Source of the DNA: an uncultured Candidatus Saccharibacteria bacterium
Lineage (GTDB): Bacteria > Patescibacteriota > Saccharimonadia > Saccharimonadales > UBA4665
Reading direction: 5' to 3'
Length of the DNA: 9,982 bases
Assembly: GCA_903891235.1 (NCBI GenBank)
Contig: CAITDW010000151.1
Location: forward strand, 1-9,982
The notes under the pieces were generated by a model. It was not told the DNA's origin, did not search any database, and was given only the letters and a program-made list of their open reading frames with translations. The translations under genes were made by a program, and so were the position numbers. Shown piece by piece: positions 1 to 6,151 of this stretch (positions are counted from its first letter, which is position 1; each line of letters starts with the position of its first letter).

Positions 1-1
1 A

Positions 2-118
2 TTTTGAAATTAACTTAGTAATTTTGTCCTCTTTGGCTAAAATTTCCGCGTGGTTTCTATTTAATATAATCCACTGCTGATTTACATATCTAAGCTCAGG
101 ATCTATTTCTAAAACATC
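2..118 (-). CDS. Possible 3'-ward fragment of a minus-strand gene, weakly GT14/core-2-branching-enzyme-like
   Basis: Read on the minus strand, positions 118 down to 2 form an open frame that runs off the left edge and has protein-like composition. The visible core is WIILNRNHAEILAKED followed by KITKLISK. By eye this resembles the segment of core-2/I-branching N-acetylglucosaminyltransferases (GT14) in which an aromatic-hydrophobic strand precedes an S/N-R residue pair and a helix ending K-I-x-K-L-(I/M). That match is from memory and is weak. A stop lies in frame at 152-154, the only possible start is a TTG at 146-148 with no ribosome-binding site, and the other minus frames above 120 are full of stops. 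If real, the gene has lost its N-terminal part here. It could equally be a chance open frame opposite the + gene. Confidence 0.27.
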
Positions 119-122
119 TAAT

Positions 123-752
123 TTGCTTGGTAATATCCTTGATAGCAATAATCAGCAAGGTATTTCTAGCTCGGCCACAGCAATTTATCAGCTAGTTATC
201 CTTGTAGTTATTTCTTTAGTTGTTATTTATGCCCTTAGGGAGGTTCACGCTAAGTTAAAAATAACCGCTAAACTTGCTTTTTATAGGGGGATGTATCCTC
301 TTATACCATCCCTAATTATTCTTTTAATAATTGCTCTTGAATTTATCCCACTAGCTTTAGGATCGGCACTTTTCGCTTATTTTTTTGGTAATGTGGTTCA
401 TGTCAACTTATTGGAGGAAATATTTGTAGTTATAGCAACAGGTGCACTTTATCTTCTATCTTTATATTTTCTCACTAATTCAATCATTGCTTTTTATATA
501 TCTACTTTACCCAACATGGAACCCATTCAATCACTCAGACTGGCCAAGGAAATGATAAGCAAAAGACGTATTGCAGTTTTTGGTAGGATTATGTTTTTAC
601 TCTTATTTTTGATCTTATACTTTGCAATAATCAATATTCCAGCCGCAATGATTTCTACAAATACCCTAGCAGTTGTTGAATTTATTAGTTCGCTAACTTT
701 GATAATTATATTCCACTCCTATATGTACAGTTTATATAGGAGCTTAATATGA
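123..752 (+). CDS. Multi-pass membrane protein, probably 5'-truncated
   Basis: A 209-residue hydrophobic protein with about five membrane segments, near residues 22-38, 57-92 (long, possibly two), 100-128, 155-177 and 187-204. A basic stretch around residues 133-150 (LRLAKEMISKRRI) probably lies in the cytoplasm. It resembles uncharacterised integral membrane proteins of Saccharibacteria that often carry an extra N-terminal membrane helix; this is recollection, not a search. The start is doubtful. The TTG at 123 has no Shine-Dalgarno, and the frame stays open upstream only to a TGA at 78-80. Residues such as SGSISKTSN encoded just before 123 look like a natural continuation of the extracellular loop, so the real 5' end may have been lost at a breakpoint near 80-122. 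The stop overlaps the ligA start (ATGA, 749-752), implying co-transcription and translational coupling. Function unknown. Confidence 0.72.
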   Translation: MLGNILDSNNQQGISSSATAIYQLVILVVISLVVIYALREVHAKLKITAKLAFYRGMYPLIPSLIILLIIALEFIPLALGSALFAYFFGNVVHVNLLEEIFVVIATGALYLLSLYFLTNSIIAFYISTLPNMEPIQSLRLAKEMISKRRIAVFGRIMFLLLFLILYFAIINIPAAMISTNTLAVVEFISSLTLIIIFHSYMYSLYRSLI

Positions 753-2776
753 CACTCGAAGCAGCAAAAAAAAGAGTCAATAAATTAGTCGAACAGCTTA
801 ATAACTATTCTTATGAGTATCATGCACTAGATAAGCCATCGGTGGATGATTCAGTTTACGATGGACTAATGAATGAGCTTAAAAAATTAGAAGCAGAATT
901 TCCCAAAGTCATTCTCGACAATTCACCAACTCAAAAAGTTGGAGTTAAAATTCTTACTACTTTTAATAAGGTTGATCATGAAACCAGGATGCTTAGCTTG
1001 AATGATGTTTTTGATGAATCTGAAGTGAAGCATTGGGCTGATCGCATGATTAAACTTTCTGGTCAAACTAATAATAATTTTTTTGTAGATATTAAAATGG
1101 ATGGACTAGCTTGTTCAATTATATACATGGACGGTAAGTTTAATCAGGCTGTTACTAGAGGCGATGGAACAACCGGGGAAGACGTAACCGAGAATGTTAA
1201 AACCATAGCTTCTGTTCCTTTAAGATTGCATGCTAAGAAGGGTTATGAAGAATTCTTAAAAGGTAGAACTGAAATAAGAGGTGAAATAGTCTTAAATAAA
1301 AAGGACTTCGATAAACTTAATAAACAAAGAAGTGACGAAGGATTGCCGGTTTATGCAAATCCCAGAAATCTAGCCGCTGGCACTGTCAGACAATTAGACT
1401 CATCTTTAGTTGCAAAGCGACCGTTAATCTTTCGAGCTTACGATATTTTAGTTACACCTAGTAGTAGAATAAAAACTAACCAGGCAGCTTATGAAACTAT
1501 TGCTAATCTGGGACTTATTGTTAATTCTCCATCATTTGGTAAAAGCTATGTCGCGAATAGTATAGATAAAGTCATGAAAGCTGTTAATATTTGGGCAGAT
1601 AAACGTCAAACAATGGAATTTAATACTGATGGCTTAGTCATCAAGATAAATGACCGAGAATTGTTTCAAAAATTAGGAATAGTTGGTAAGGCTCCTCGGG
1701 CTGCCATAGCCTACAAATATCCAGCCGAACAATCTACGACGAAACTCAGAGATATCTTTATTAGTATTGGTCGAACAGGCGCTGCAACACCTGTCGCCAT
1801 TCTTACTCCAGTCGTCTTAGCTGGAACTACAGTTCAAATGGCAACTCTACATAATGAGGGGGAGATTATTAGAAAAGATATTCGCATTGGCGATACAGTT
1901 ATTGTTCGTAAAGCTGGAGATATTATTCCAGAGGTTGTAGAACCAATCACTAAACTTAGAGATGGTTCTGAAAAAGTATTTAAGATGCCCTCAGTTTGCC
2001 CCGAGTGTAATACAAAGCTAGTTAAGATTAAAGAAGATGAAGCTGTTTGGCGATGCCCAAATGATGAGTGTCCAACTAGAGTTAAGAACACCATAGTTCA
2101 TTTTGCTTCTAAAGCAGCACTTAATATTGATGGACTTGGCGAGAAAAATATCCAAAACTTACTTGCAGGCAATTTAATTAAAGATTCTGCTGATCTATAT
2201 AAACTAACATTTGAAGAGGTTTCTAAGTTAGATAGATTTGCTGATATATCCGCCCAAAAGCTAATTGATTCAATTAAGAATAAGACAAAACCAAACTTAG
2301 CAAAATTTGTATTCGGATTAGGTATTCGGCACGTAGGTATTCAAACAGCCAATGATATAGTTAGTCACTTTCATTCTCTAGATAATTTAATAAAAGCTTC
2401 TGAGGATGAACTTCTTAGCATTGAAGGAGTCGGTGAGGTTGTGGCAGAATCTATAGTCAATTGGTTTTCGGATCCAAATAACTTAAGTCTGCTAAGTAAA
2501 TTCAAAAAATTTGGTGTTTCTCCAGCTGAGGCTAAATTATCCAAGCAAATATTTAAAAACATGTATTTCGTAATTAGTGGCACACTAAATACTTTTGAAA
2601 GAGAAGAAGCTGCTGATCAAATACGTAGCTTAGGTGGAACTTTTCAAAGTAGTGTATCTAAAGAAACAACATATCTAATTCTTGGACAGAATCCAGGCCA
2701 ATCTAAAATTGAAAAAGCTAAAAAACTCGGAATAGATATATTAAACGAAGATGTTTTTAATAAGCTAATTAGTTAG
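749..2776 (+). CDS. ligA: NAD-dependent DNA ligase LigA
   Basis: A complete 675-residue cytoplasmic ligase that seals nicks in replication (Okazaki fragments) and repair using NAD+. Domains in order: Ia NAD/NMN-binding domain (about 1-70, with YxYHxLDxPxVDDxxYD); adenylation domain with the AMP-accepting lysine K116 in KMDG, TRGDG (136-140), EIRGE (175-179), DGLVIK (294-299) and AYKYP (321-325); OB fold (about 330-400); four-cysteine zinc finger C417, C420, C436, C441; helix-hairpin-helix repeats (about 455-590); C-terminal BRCT domain (about 600-675, with GTL and the SVSKETTYLI motif). Length is normal for the family. The residue two before the catalytic lysine is D114, where most LigA proteins have Glu. 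The start is fixed by AGGAG at 738-742, six bases before ATG, and overlaps the upstream stop by four bases. No clear hairpin terminator lies immediately after the stop. Confidence 0.98.
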   Translation: MTLEAAKKRVNKLVEQLNNYSYEYHALDKPSVDDSVYDGLMNELKKLEAEFPKVILDNSPTQKVGVKILTTFNKVDHETRMLSLNDVFDESEVKHWADRMIKLSGQTNNNFFVDIKMDGLACSIIYMDGKFNQAVTRGDGTTGEDVTENVKTIASVPLRLHAKKGYEEFLKGRTEIRGEIVLNKKDFDKLNKQRSDEGLPVYANPRNLAAGTVRQLDSSLVAKRPLIFRAYDILVTPSSRIKTNQAAYETIANLGLIVNSPSFGKSYVANSIDKVMKAVNIWADKRQTMEFNTDGLVIKINDRELFQKLGIVGKAPRAAIAYKYPAEQSTTKLRDIFISIGRTGAATPVAILTPVVLAGTTVQMATLHNEGEIIRKDIRIGDTVIVRKAGDIIPEVVEPITKLRDGSEKVFKMPSVCPECNTKLVKIKEDEAVWRCPNDECPTRVKNTIVHFASKAALNIDGLGEKNIQNLLAGNLIKDSADLYKLTFEEVSKLDRFADISAQKLIDSIKNKTKPNLAKFVFGLGIRHVGIQTANDIVSHFHSLDNLIKASEDELLSIEGVGEVVAESIVNWFSDPNNLSLLSKFKKFGVSPAEAKLSKQIFKNMYFVISGTLNTFEREEAADQIRSLGGTFQSSVSKETTYLILGQNPGQSKIEKAKKLGIDILNEDVFNKLIS

Positions 2777-2779
2777 TAT

Positions 2780-2808
2780 TTGACAGTATCTACGTTTTCA
2801 GATATAAA
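2780..2808 (+). promoter_or_regulatory. Near-consensus sigma-70-type promoter after ligA
   Basis: A perfect -35 box TTGACA (2780-2785), a 17-nt spacer, and -10 box TATAAA (2803-2808) start four bases after the ligA stop. Predicted transcription start is about 2814-2816. It is the strongest promoter I can see in the window. It points at the structured element and hairpin at 2815-2935, not directly at the next gene, which lies 200 bases away and has its own promoter-like sequence. Confidence 0.75.
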
Positions 2809-2815
2809 CATTAGC

Positions 2816-2866
2816 ATGTTCGTACGTTTAAATAGCGGCGTAGTGAAAAACAAAAATACTAATTAA
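2816..2866 (+). CDS. Possible leaderless 16-codon leader peptide
   Basis: An ATG at 2816 opens a short frame, MFVRLNSGVVKNKNTN, ending in TAA. It sits seven bases after the -10 box TATAAA, the same spacing seen for the probable leaderless genes at 5244 and 6152, so a transcript would begin at or next to the start codon. The frame covers the left arms of both stems, so ribosome movement would change the RNA fold ahead of the terminator. Four of its 16 codons are Asn, but there is no clear regulatory codon run. A frame this short can occur by chance in AT-rich DNA. Confidence 0.2.
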   Translation: MFVRLNSGVVKNKNTN

Positions 2867-2900
2867 AATTTCCAGCCGCTTTCGGTGGGCACGTACGAAT

Positions 2901-2935
2901 AACTAAAAAACCAAGAATGCTTGTTTTTTAGTTTT
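2901..2935 (+). terminator. AT-rich intrinsic terminator hairpin
   Basis: Arms 2901-2915 and 2920-2933 pair over 14 bp (AACTAAAAAA + CAAG with CTTG + TTTTTTAGTT) with a single bulged C at 2911 and an AATG loop. The 3' arm contains a six-T run and is followed by further Ts. The symmetric A- and T-tracts mean it could work in both directions. It closes the candidate small RNA at 2815 and separates it from the Kelch gene. The low G+C of the stem makes its efficiency uncertain. Confidence 0.6.
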
Positions 2936-2948
2936 AAAGATAATAGTT

Positions 2949-2977
2949 TTGTAATTATTTGTGCAATAATCTATTAT
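2949..2977 (+). promoter_or_regulatory. Probable promoter of the Kelch-repeat gene
   Basis: TTGTAA (2949-2954), a 17-nt spacer and TATTAT (2972-2977) lie downstream of the terminator, predicting a start near 2984 and a leader of about 34 nt. A Shine-Dalgarno-like GAGGGG (3002-3007) follows, ten bases before the ATG at 3018. Both boxes are imperfect, but their spacing is ideal. Confidence 0.45.
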
Positions 2978-3017
2978 TAACATAACTATTAAGTTTTTAT
3001 AGAGGGGTAAAAAGAAA

Positions 3018-4535
3018 ATGAAAAAAATATTACGTAAGTATATCTACATTTTCATGATCACTGTATCTTTTGTTTCTTTAAGTAGTGGTATTTTATCTAA
3101 GGCTTATGCGGCAACTGTCCCTGGCAGTAATTCATCTTGGCAATCAGCGACTAATCTACCTCAAGTAGTAAATAAATCAACATCTGTTAATTACCATGGG
3201 TTCATTTATTCAATTGGTGGAGATGGAAGTTCTTCGAATAATCTAACCAATATTGCACCAATTGCAGGTGATGGATCATTAGGTGCATGGACAACATCGC
3301 CTAAGTTATTGCCTGCAGGAATTGCTTGGCATGCCTCAGTAATTGTTAAAAATTACATTTATGCCATGGGAGGTAATGGAGGCAGTGGTATAGTCGACAC
3401 TGTTTACTACACTAGCGTCAACTCAGACGGATCAATAAACGACTGGAAATTAGCTACAAATCTACCACAGGCCCTTTATGGCAGCTCAGCGGTAACTTTT
3501 AATAATTATATTTATATGATTGGTGGTTGGAACTCTAGTGTTTTTTCTTCTGACACTGTTTACTACACTAGCGTCAACTCAGACGGATCAATTGATAGCT
3601 GGAAAACTGCCACTCATTTACCAGTATCTTTATCTGACATCGGATCAACACAAAGTAATGGATATATTTACGTTGCTGGTGGAGTTAACAATGTTTCTGG
3701 AATGACCTATTCTGACAAAGTATATTATTCTAAAATTAACTCAGACGGATCAATCGGTGACTGGAACGCATCAACTCATAATTTACCACTAAGCTTATTT
3801 TTCCCACAGATACAGGCCTATCACGGATATATATTTTCTGTAGGCGGATTTTCTGACTCAACCGGTACAATAGCATCAGTTTATTCTGCACCTTTGAGTA
3901 CAGACGGATCAATCGGTGACTGGACTGTTTCACCTAACCCACTGCCCAAACCTATATCTCATTCAACTAGTTCTGTGTATAACGGTGTGATGTATCTAAT
4001 AGGTGGTAGCACTAATACAGGTTTTTCAGCATTAGACAATGTATACTATTCGACGCTAGCAGGCTACGATGCACCTATTCTGCAGTCCATAACTTCCAGT
4101 TTAGCTTTTGGATCGAGTAACACATTTGATTTATTTTCTCTAGCATCCAATAATCCTAGTCAACAATCTCTTATTATCACAAGTAGCCCTAGTCACGGTA
4201 GTATTTCTATATCCAATGGAACTATAACTTACACTGCCAATACCGGATATATCGGTTCGGATAGCCTTACCTATAGTTTTTGCTCTATCTATGATTCAAC
4301 AAATTGCTCTCAGTCAACAATTACTCTCAACATAACTAGCCCAGCTATTTCTATAGCTCCAAAGACCGGTTTTGGTTTAATAAATTCCGGTAATACTACT
4401 AATGAAATTACATATCTAGGACTAAGCAGCTTTAGTTTTCTTGGATTGGGATTTATTGTTCGAAGAAAATCAGGTAAAATTTATATACCAACAGTTTTAA
4501 AAAAATATTTGTGGGGCTGTAGCTCAGTTGGCTAG
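3018..4535 (+). CDS. Secreted Kelch-repeat surface protein with APKTG sorting-like C-terminus
   Basis: A 505-residue exported protein. Residues 1-31 form a signal peptide (KKILRKY, hydrophobic core, cleavage after AYA). Residues about 40-345 carry around six beta-propeller blades of 48-54 residues, each with a hydrophobic-GG strand (YSIGG, YAMGG, YMIGG, YVAGG, FSVGG, YLIGG) followed by a (S/T)DGSI-x-(D/S)W turn. About 352-440 resembles a bacterial Ig-like/cadherin-like domain (GSDSLTYSF; possible C422-C430 disulfide). The C-terminus has APKTG (447-451), a hydrophobic helix (about 463-481) and RRK, like an LPXTG cell-wall sorting signal. The last 21 residues after RRK are unusual and the final codons lie inside tRNA-Ala; the stop TAG (4533-4535) falls in the tRNA D-arm. 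A role in surface binding is an inference; no enzymatic residues are recognised. The start is supported by the signal peptide and an upstream GAGGGG. Confidence 0.88.
   Translation: MKKILRKYIYIFMITVSFVSLSSGILSKAYAATVPGSNSSWQSATNLPQVVNKSTSVNYHGFIYSIGGDGSSSNNLTNIAPIAGDGSLGAWTTSPKLLPAGIAWHASVIVKNYIYAMGGNGGSGIVDTVYYTSVNSDGSINDWKLATNLPQALYGSSAVTFNNYIYMIGGWNSSVFSSDTVYYTSVNSDGSIDSWKTATHLPVSLSDIGSTQSNGYIYVAGGVNNVSGMTYSDKVYYSKINSDGSIGDWNASTHNLPLSLFFPQIQAYHGYIFSVGGFSDSTGTIASVYSAPLSTDGSIGDWTVSPNPLPKPISHSTSSVYNGVMYLIGGSTNTGFSALDNVYYSTLAGYDAPILQSITSSLAFGSSNTFDLFSLASNNPSQQSLIITSSPSHGSISISNGTITYTANTGYIGSDSLTYSFCSIYDSTNCSQSTITLNITSPAISIAPKTGFGLINSGNTTNEITYLGLSSFSFLGLGFIVRRKSGKIYIPTVLKKYLWGCSSVG
3396..3924 (+). 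repeat. Near-identical DNA repeats within the Kelch blades
   Basis: The 41 bases at 3396-3436 recur exactly at 3552-3592 (156-bp period), encoding the DTVYYTSVNSDGSI turn. A 24-base segment at 3742-3765 recurs exactly at 3901-3924 (159-bp period), encoding DGSIGDW. The rest of each blade has diverged. Identity confined to the loops suggests recent unequal crossing-over or gene conversion between blades. Confidence 0.85.
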
Positions 4536-4589
4536 AGTGCTTCCATGGCATGGAAGAGGTCCAGGGTTCGAGTCCCTGTAGCTCCACCA
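4513..4589 (+). tRNA. tRNA-Ala (anticodon GGC)
   Basis: A complete cloverleaf: acceptor GGGGCTG (4513-4519) pairs with TAGCTCC (4579-4585) with two G-U pairs; D-stem GCTC/GAGT; anticodon stem CTTCC/GGAAG around loop ATGGCAT with GGC at 4547-4549; T-arm CAGGG-TTCGAGT-CCCTG; discriminator A and encoded CCA (4587-4589). It decodes GCC/GCU alanine codons. The 5' 23 bases are shared with the 3' end of the Kelch coding frame. A weak promoter-like pair (TTGTTC 4456-4461, TTTATA 4480-4485) lies within that gene, so the tRNA may be transcribed on its own or with its neighbours. Confidence 0.97.
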
Positions 4590-4624
4590 TTACAACATTA
4601 ATTAGATAAGGTTTAGTCTCAACT

Positions 4625-5182
4625 ATGAAGTTTTTAGTTATTGCAGATAAAAATCCCAGAATCAATATTGAAGAGGTTGTTAGAACTCAAAATATTGACA
4701 TTATTGTAACTCTTGGAGACTTGACTAGAGAAGATATTTTACCACTCAAAGAAATATCTGATATTCCGAAAATAGGAGTATACGGTAATCATGATAGTGG
4801 CACTTATATGAATGAACTTGGAATTATTAATATGCATTTAAATACTTGGGATTTTAATGGATATAAGTTCGGTGGTTTTCAAGGATGTGTAAGATATAAG
4901 GATAATCCCCAAGCTCTAATGTATAGGCAAGAAGAAGCATCGGCTATGATGGCTAATTTTCCAAAAGTAGATATCTTTATTTGCCATTGTCCACCCAGAG
5001 GAATTAATGACGAAGAAGAAATAGCTCATCAGGGATTTGACGCGCTCCTTGATTATATCGATAGAGCACAACCAGAAATGTTAATGCATGGTCATACATA
5101 CCCAGAAGAAGAGACCATGATTCGGCAGCACGGCCCAACTAAAATTGAATATATATCAGGGTATAGAATTATTATTTTTTAG
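4625..5182 (+). CDS. Calcineurin-like metallophosphoesterase
   Basis: A 185-residue cytoplasmic protein of the small metallophosphoesterase type (YfcE/Metallophos_2-like). Metal-binding motifs in order: D8 in IADKNP, G31-D32, G54-N55-H56-D57, H121 in CHCPP, and H155-G156-H157. Motif I reads D-K-N where the family usually has D-x-H. A D-K-x variant occurs, as I recall, in some metallophosphoesterases of CPR bacteria and Chloroflexi, so it need not mean loss of activity. The substrate cannot be deduced; such proteins act on phosphodiesters or phosphomonoesters. It starts 35 bases after tRNA-Ala and may share its transcript. The Shine-Dalgarno AAGG (4608-4611) is 13 bases from ATG and weak; TTTAGT (4612-4617) could be a -10 box seven bases before the ATG, but is also weak. 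Confidence 0.87.
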   Translation: MKFLVIADKNPRINIEEVVRTQNIDIIVTLGDLTREDILPLKEISDIPKIGVYGNHDSGTYMNELGIINMHLNTWDFNGYKFGGFQGCVRYKDNPQALMYRQEEASAMMANFPKVDIFICHCPPRGINDEEEIAHQGFDALLDYIDRAQPEMLMHGHTYPEEETMIRQHGPTKIEYISGYRIIIF

Positions 5183-5227
5183 ATAAATTATTTTTTTAAA
5201 TCATCTAGCTGTTAATATAAGTTAATT

Positions 5228-5236
5228 TGCTATAAT
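5228..5236 (+). promoter_or_regulatory. Extended -10 promoter for a leaderless transcript
   Basis: TG-C-TATAAT (5228-5236) is a full-consensus extended -10 element. It ends seven bases before the ATG at 5244, so the predicted transcription start coincides with the start codon or the base before it. The -35 is weak (CTGTTA, 5209-5214, 16-nt spacer). No Shine-Dalgarno is present. Confidence 0.7.
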
Positions 5237-5243
5237 AGTCTGA

Positions 5244-6143
5244 ATGGCCAATACTTTACTTACAAAATTAGATAATCAATCAAAAAATAATACTAGACTT
5301 TACATTATTGGCGGAATTATTTTGTTTGGAATTGGTATAAGTGTTTGGTTTAACAGTTTGTATTTGAACCCAACAAATATGTTTTGGGACATGTTTTCTA
5401 ATAACCTATCTACTAATGGATTTACTACATCGCAAAAATATTTCAACGGAAGCTATAATATCAATCAAAAAACCCAGATAGCACTAGCTGGAGATAATTA
5501 TGCACATACAATAACTACCCTTAGCCAGGTGGGTGCAAGCGTAACAACAGAGGAGATCAGTAGTCCTAATTATGAATATGTCAAATATCTCAATATATCA
5601 AGCAATAAAAAAAATGCTGCAAATAAGTCCATAAACTACACTAAAGATCTAAATATTTGGGGCTATGGTAAAAATTATAATAATGCTTCTCAGCAAATTA
5701 AAGAAACTTTTTATAAGACCTTATTTAGTATTCTACCATTAGCCAATTTATCAACTACTCAAAGAAATGACTTAATCTCATATGCAAAGTCTCATAAGGT
5801 TTACACTATAGATAATAAAATCAATAAACAAACTATCAATGGAGTTCATGTCGACACATTAAGTGTTAAGGTTAATCGATCAGTTTATATTGGTATGATG
5901 GAACTTTTCGCAAAGGATGTGAACTTCCTTGGACTAGGTAACGTTAGTCCTAAGCAATACGAAAAACTACCTGCGATTACTGTCCAAATTAGCATAGATC
6001 CTATATCAAGGAATCTAGTGAAAATTAATTCTGGATCTGCATTAAACGCATCTAGTTATTCAGGCTTTGGTGTTAATCCACTTTATAAATTACCAACTAA
6101 AACAATTGATCTTCAAGTTCTTGAAGCAAGAATTAGAATATAA
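5244..6143 (+). CDS. Uncharacterised single-pass membrane protein with extracytoplasmic domain
   Basis: A 299-residue protein I do not recognise at family level. Residues 1-18 are polar with K8, K14 and R18, followed by one membrane helix (about 19-39, IIGGIILFGIGISVWF). The remaining ~260 residues are rich in N, S, T and K, without cysteine, and are predicted to lie outside the membrane (N-in topology). The pattern of a conserved FWDMFSNNLST just after the helix, followed by alternating-hydrophobic strands, loosely recalls LolA/LppX-like folds; this is a guess. It lacks a lipobox, so it is membrane-tethered rather than a lipoprotein. It begins a probable leaderless transcript, and its stop is eight bases before the alpha/beta hydrolase gene. 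Codon use matches the neighbours. Confidence 0.8.
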   Translation: MANTLLTKLDNQSKNNTRLYIIGGIILFGIGISVWFNSLYLNPTNMFWDMFSNNLSTNGFTTSQKYFNGSYNINQKTQIALAGDNYAHTITTLSQVGASVTTEEISSPNYEYVKYLNISSNKKNAANKSINYTKDLNIWGYGKNYNNASQQIKETFYKTLFSILPLANLSTTQRNDLISYAKSHKVYTIDNKINKQTINGVHVDTLSVKVNRSVYIGMMELFAKDVNFLGLGNVSPKQYEKLPAITVQISIDPISRNLVKINSGSALNASSYSGFGVNPLYKLPTKTIDLQVLEARIRI

Positions 6144-6144
6144 T
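6139..6144 (+). promoter_or_regulatory. -10 box overlapping a stop codon, possible leaderless start for the hydrolase
   Basis: TATAAT spans the TAA stop (6141-6143) of the preceding gene and ends seven bases before the ATG at 6152. No Shine-Dalgarno precedes that ATG. A convincing -35 at 16-18 nt is not visible, so this may be chance in AT-rich DNA. Its spacing repeats that at 5231-5236. Confidence 0.4.
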
Positions 6145-6151
6145 TAAGAAT

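Larger units (their letters stand above)
2815..2935 (+). ncRNA. Candidate small structured RNA or attenuator leader
   Basis: The interval from the predicted start site to the end of the terminator hairpin is about 120 nt. It contains a perfect 9-bp long-range stem (2819-2827 with 2891-2899, TTCGTACGT/ACGTACGAA). Nested inside is a 6-bp G+C-rich stem (2834-2839 AGCGGC with 2875-2880 GCCGCT), and within that a weak TAGT/ACTA pairing (2841-2844 with 2858-2861). The arms are much richer in G+C than the AT-rich surroundings, as expected of a folded RNA. It has its own promoter and terminator. I recognise no riboswitch or RNA family: no SRP Alu/GGAA loop, tmRNA or purine or c-di-GMP core is visible. 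It could be a free-standing sRNA, or a 5' leader controlling read-through into the Kelch gene. Confidence 0.5.

Noticed and set aside
1834..2583. Two minus-strand frames inside ligA (1834-2094, 2371-2583)
   Set aside because: They lie antisense to conserved ligase domains with no ribosome-binding site; shadows of ligA.
2815..2935. Known riboswitch, SRP RNA or tmRNA
   Set aside because: None of the conserved cores I know (GGAA SRP loop, purine, SAM, c-di-GMP, fluoride, preQ1) can be found, so it is left as an unnamed structured element.
3520..3933. Alternative-frame open stretches within the Kelch gene on both strands
   Set aside because: They repeat because the blades repeat at DNA level; the Kelch frame explains the region, with signal peptide and domains.
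4513..4589. tRNA-Ala as an integration (att) site
   Set aside because: No integrase gene and no repeat of the tRNA 3' end are visible in the window.
4453..4665. Minus-strand 70-residue frame containing LEPWTSSMPWKHSSQLS
   Set aside because: This is the well-known false protein from reading a tRNA gene on the opposite strand; it covers tRNA-Ala and has no other support.
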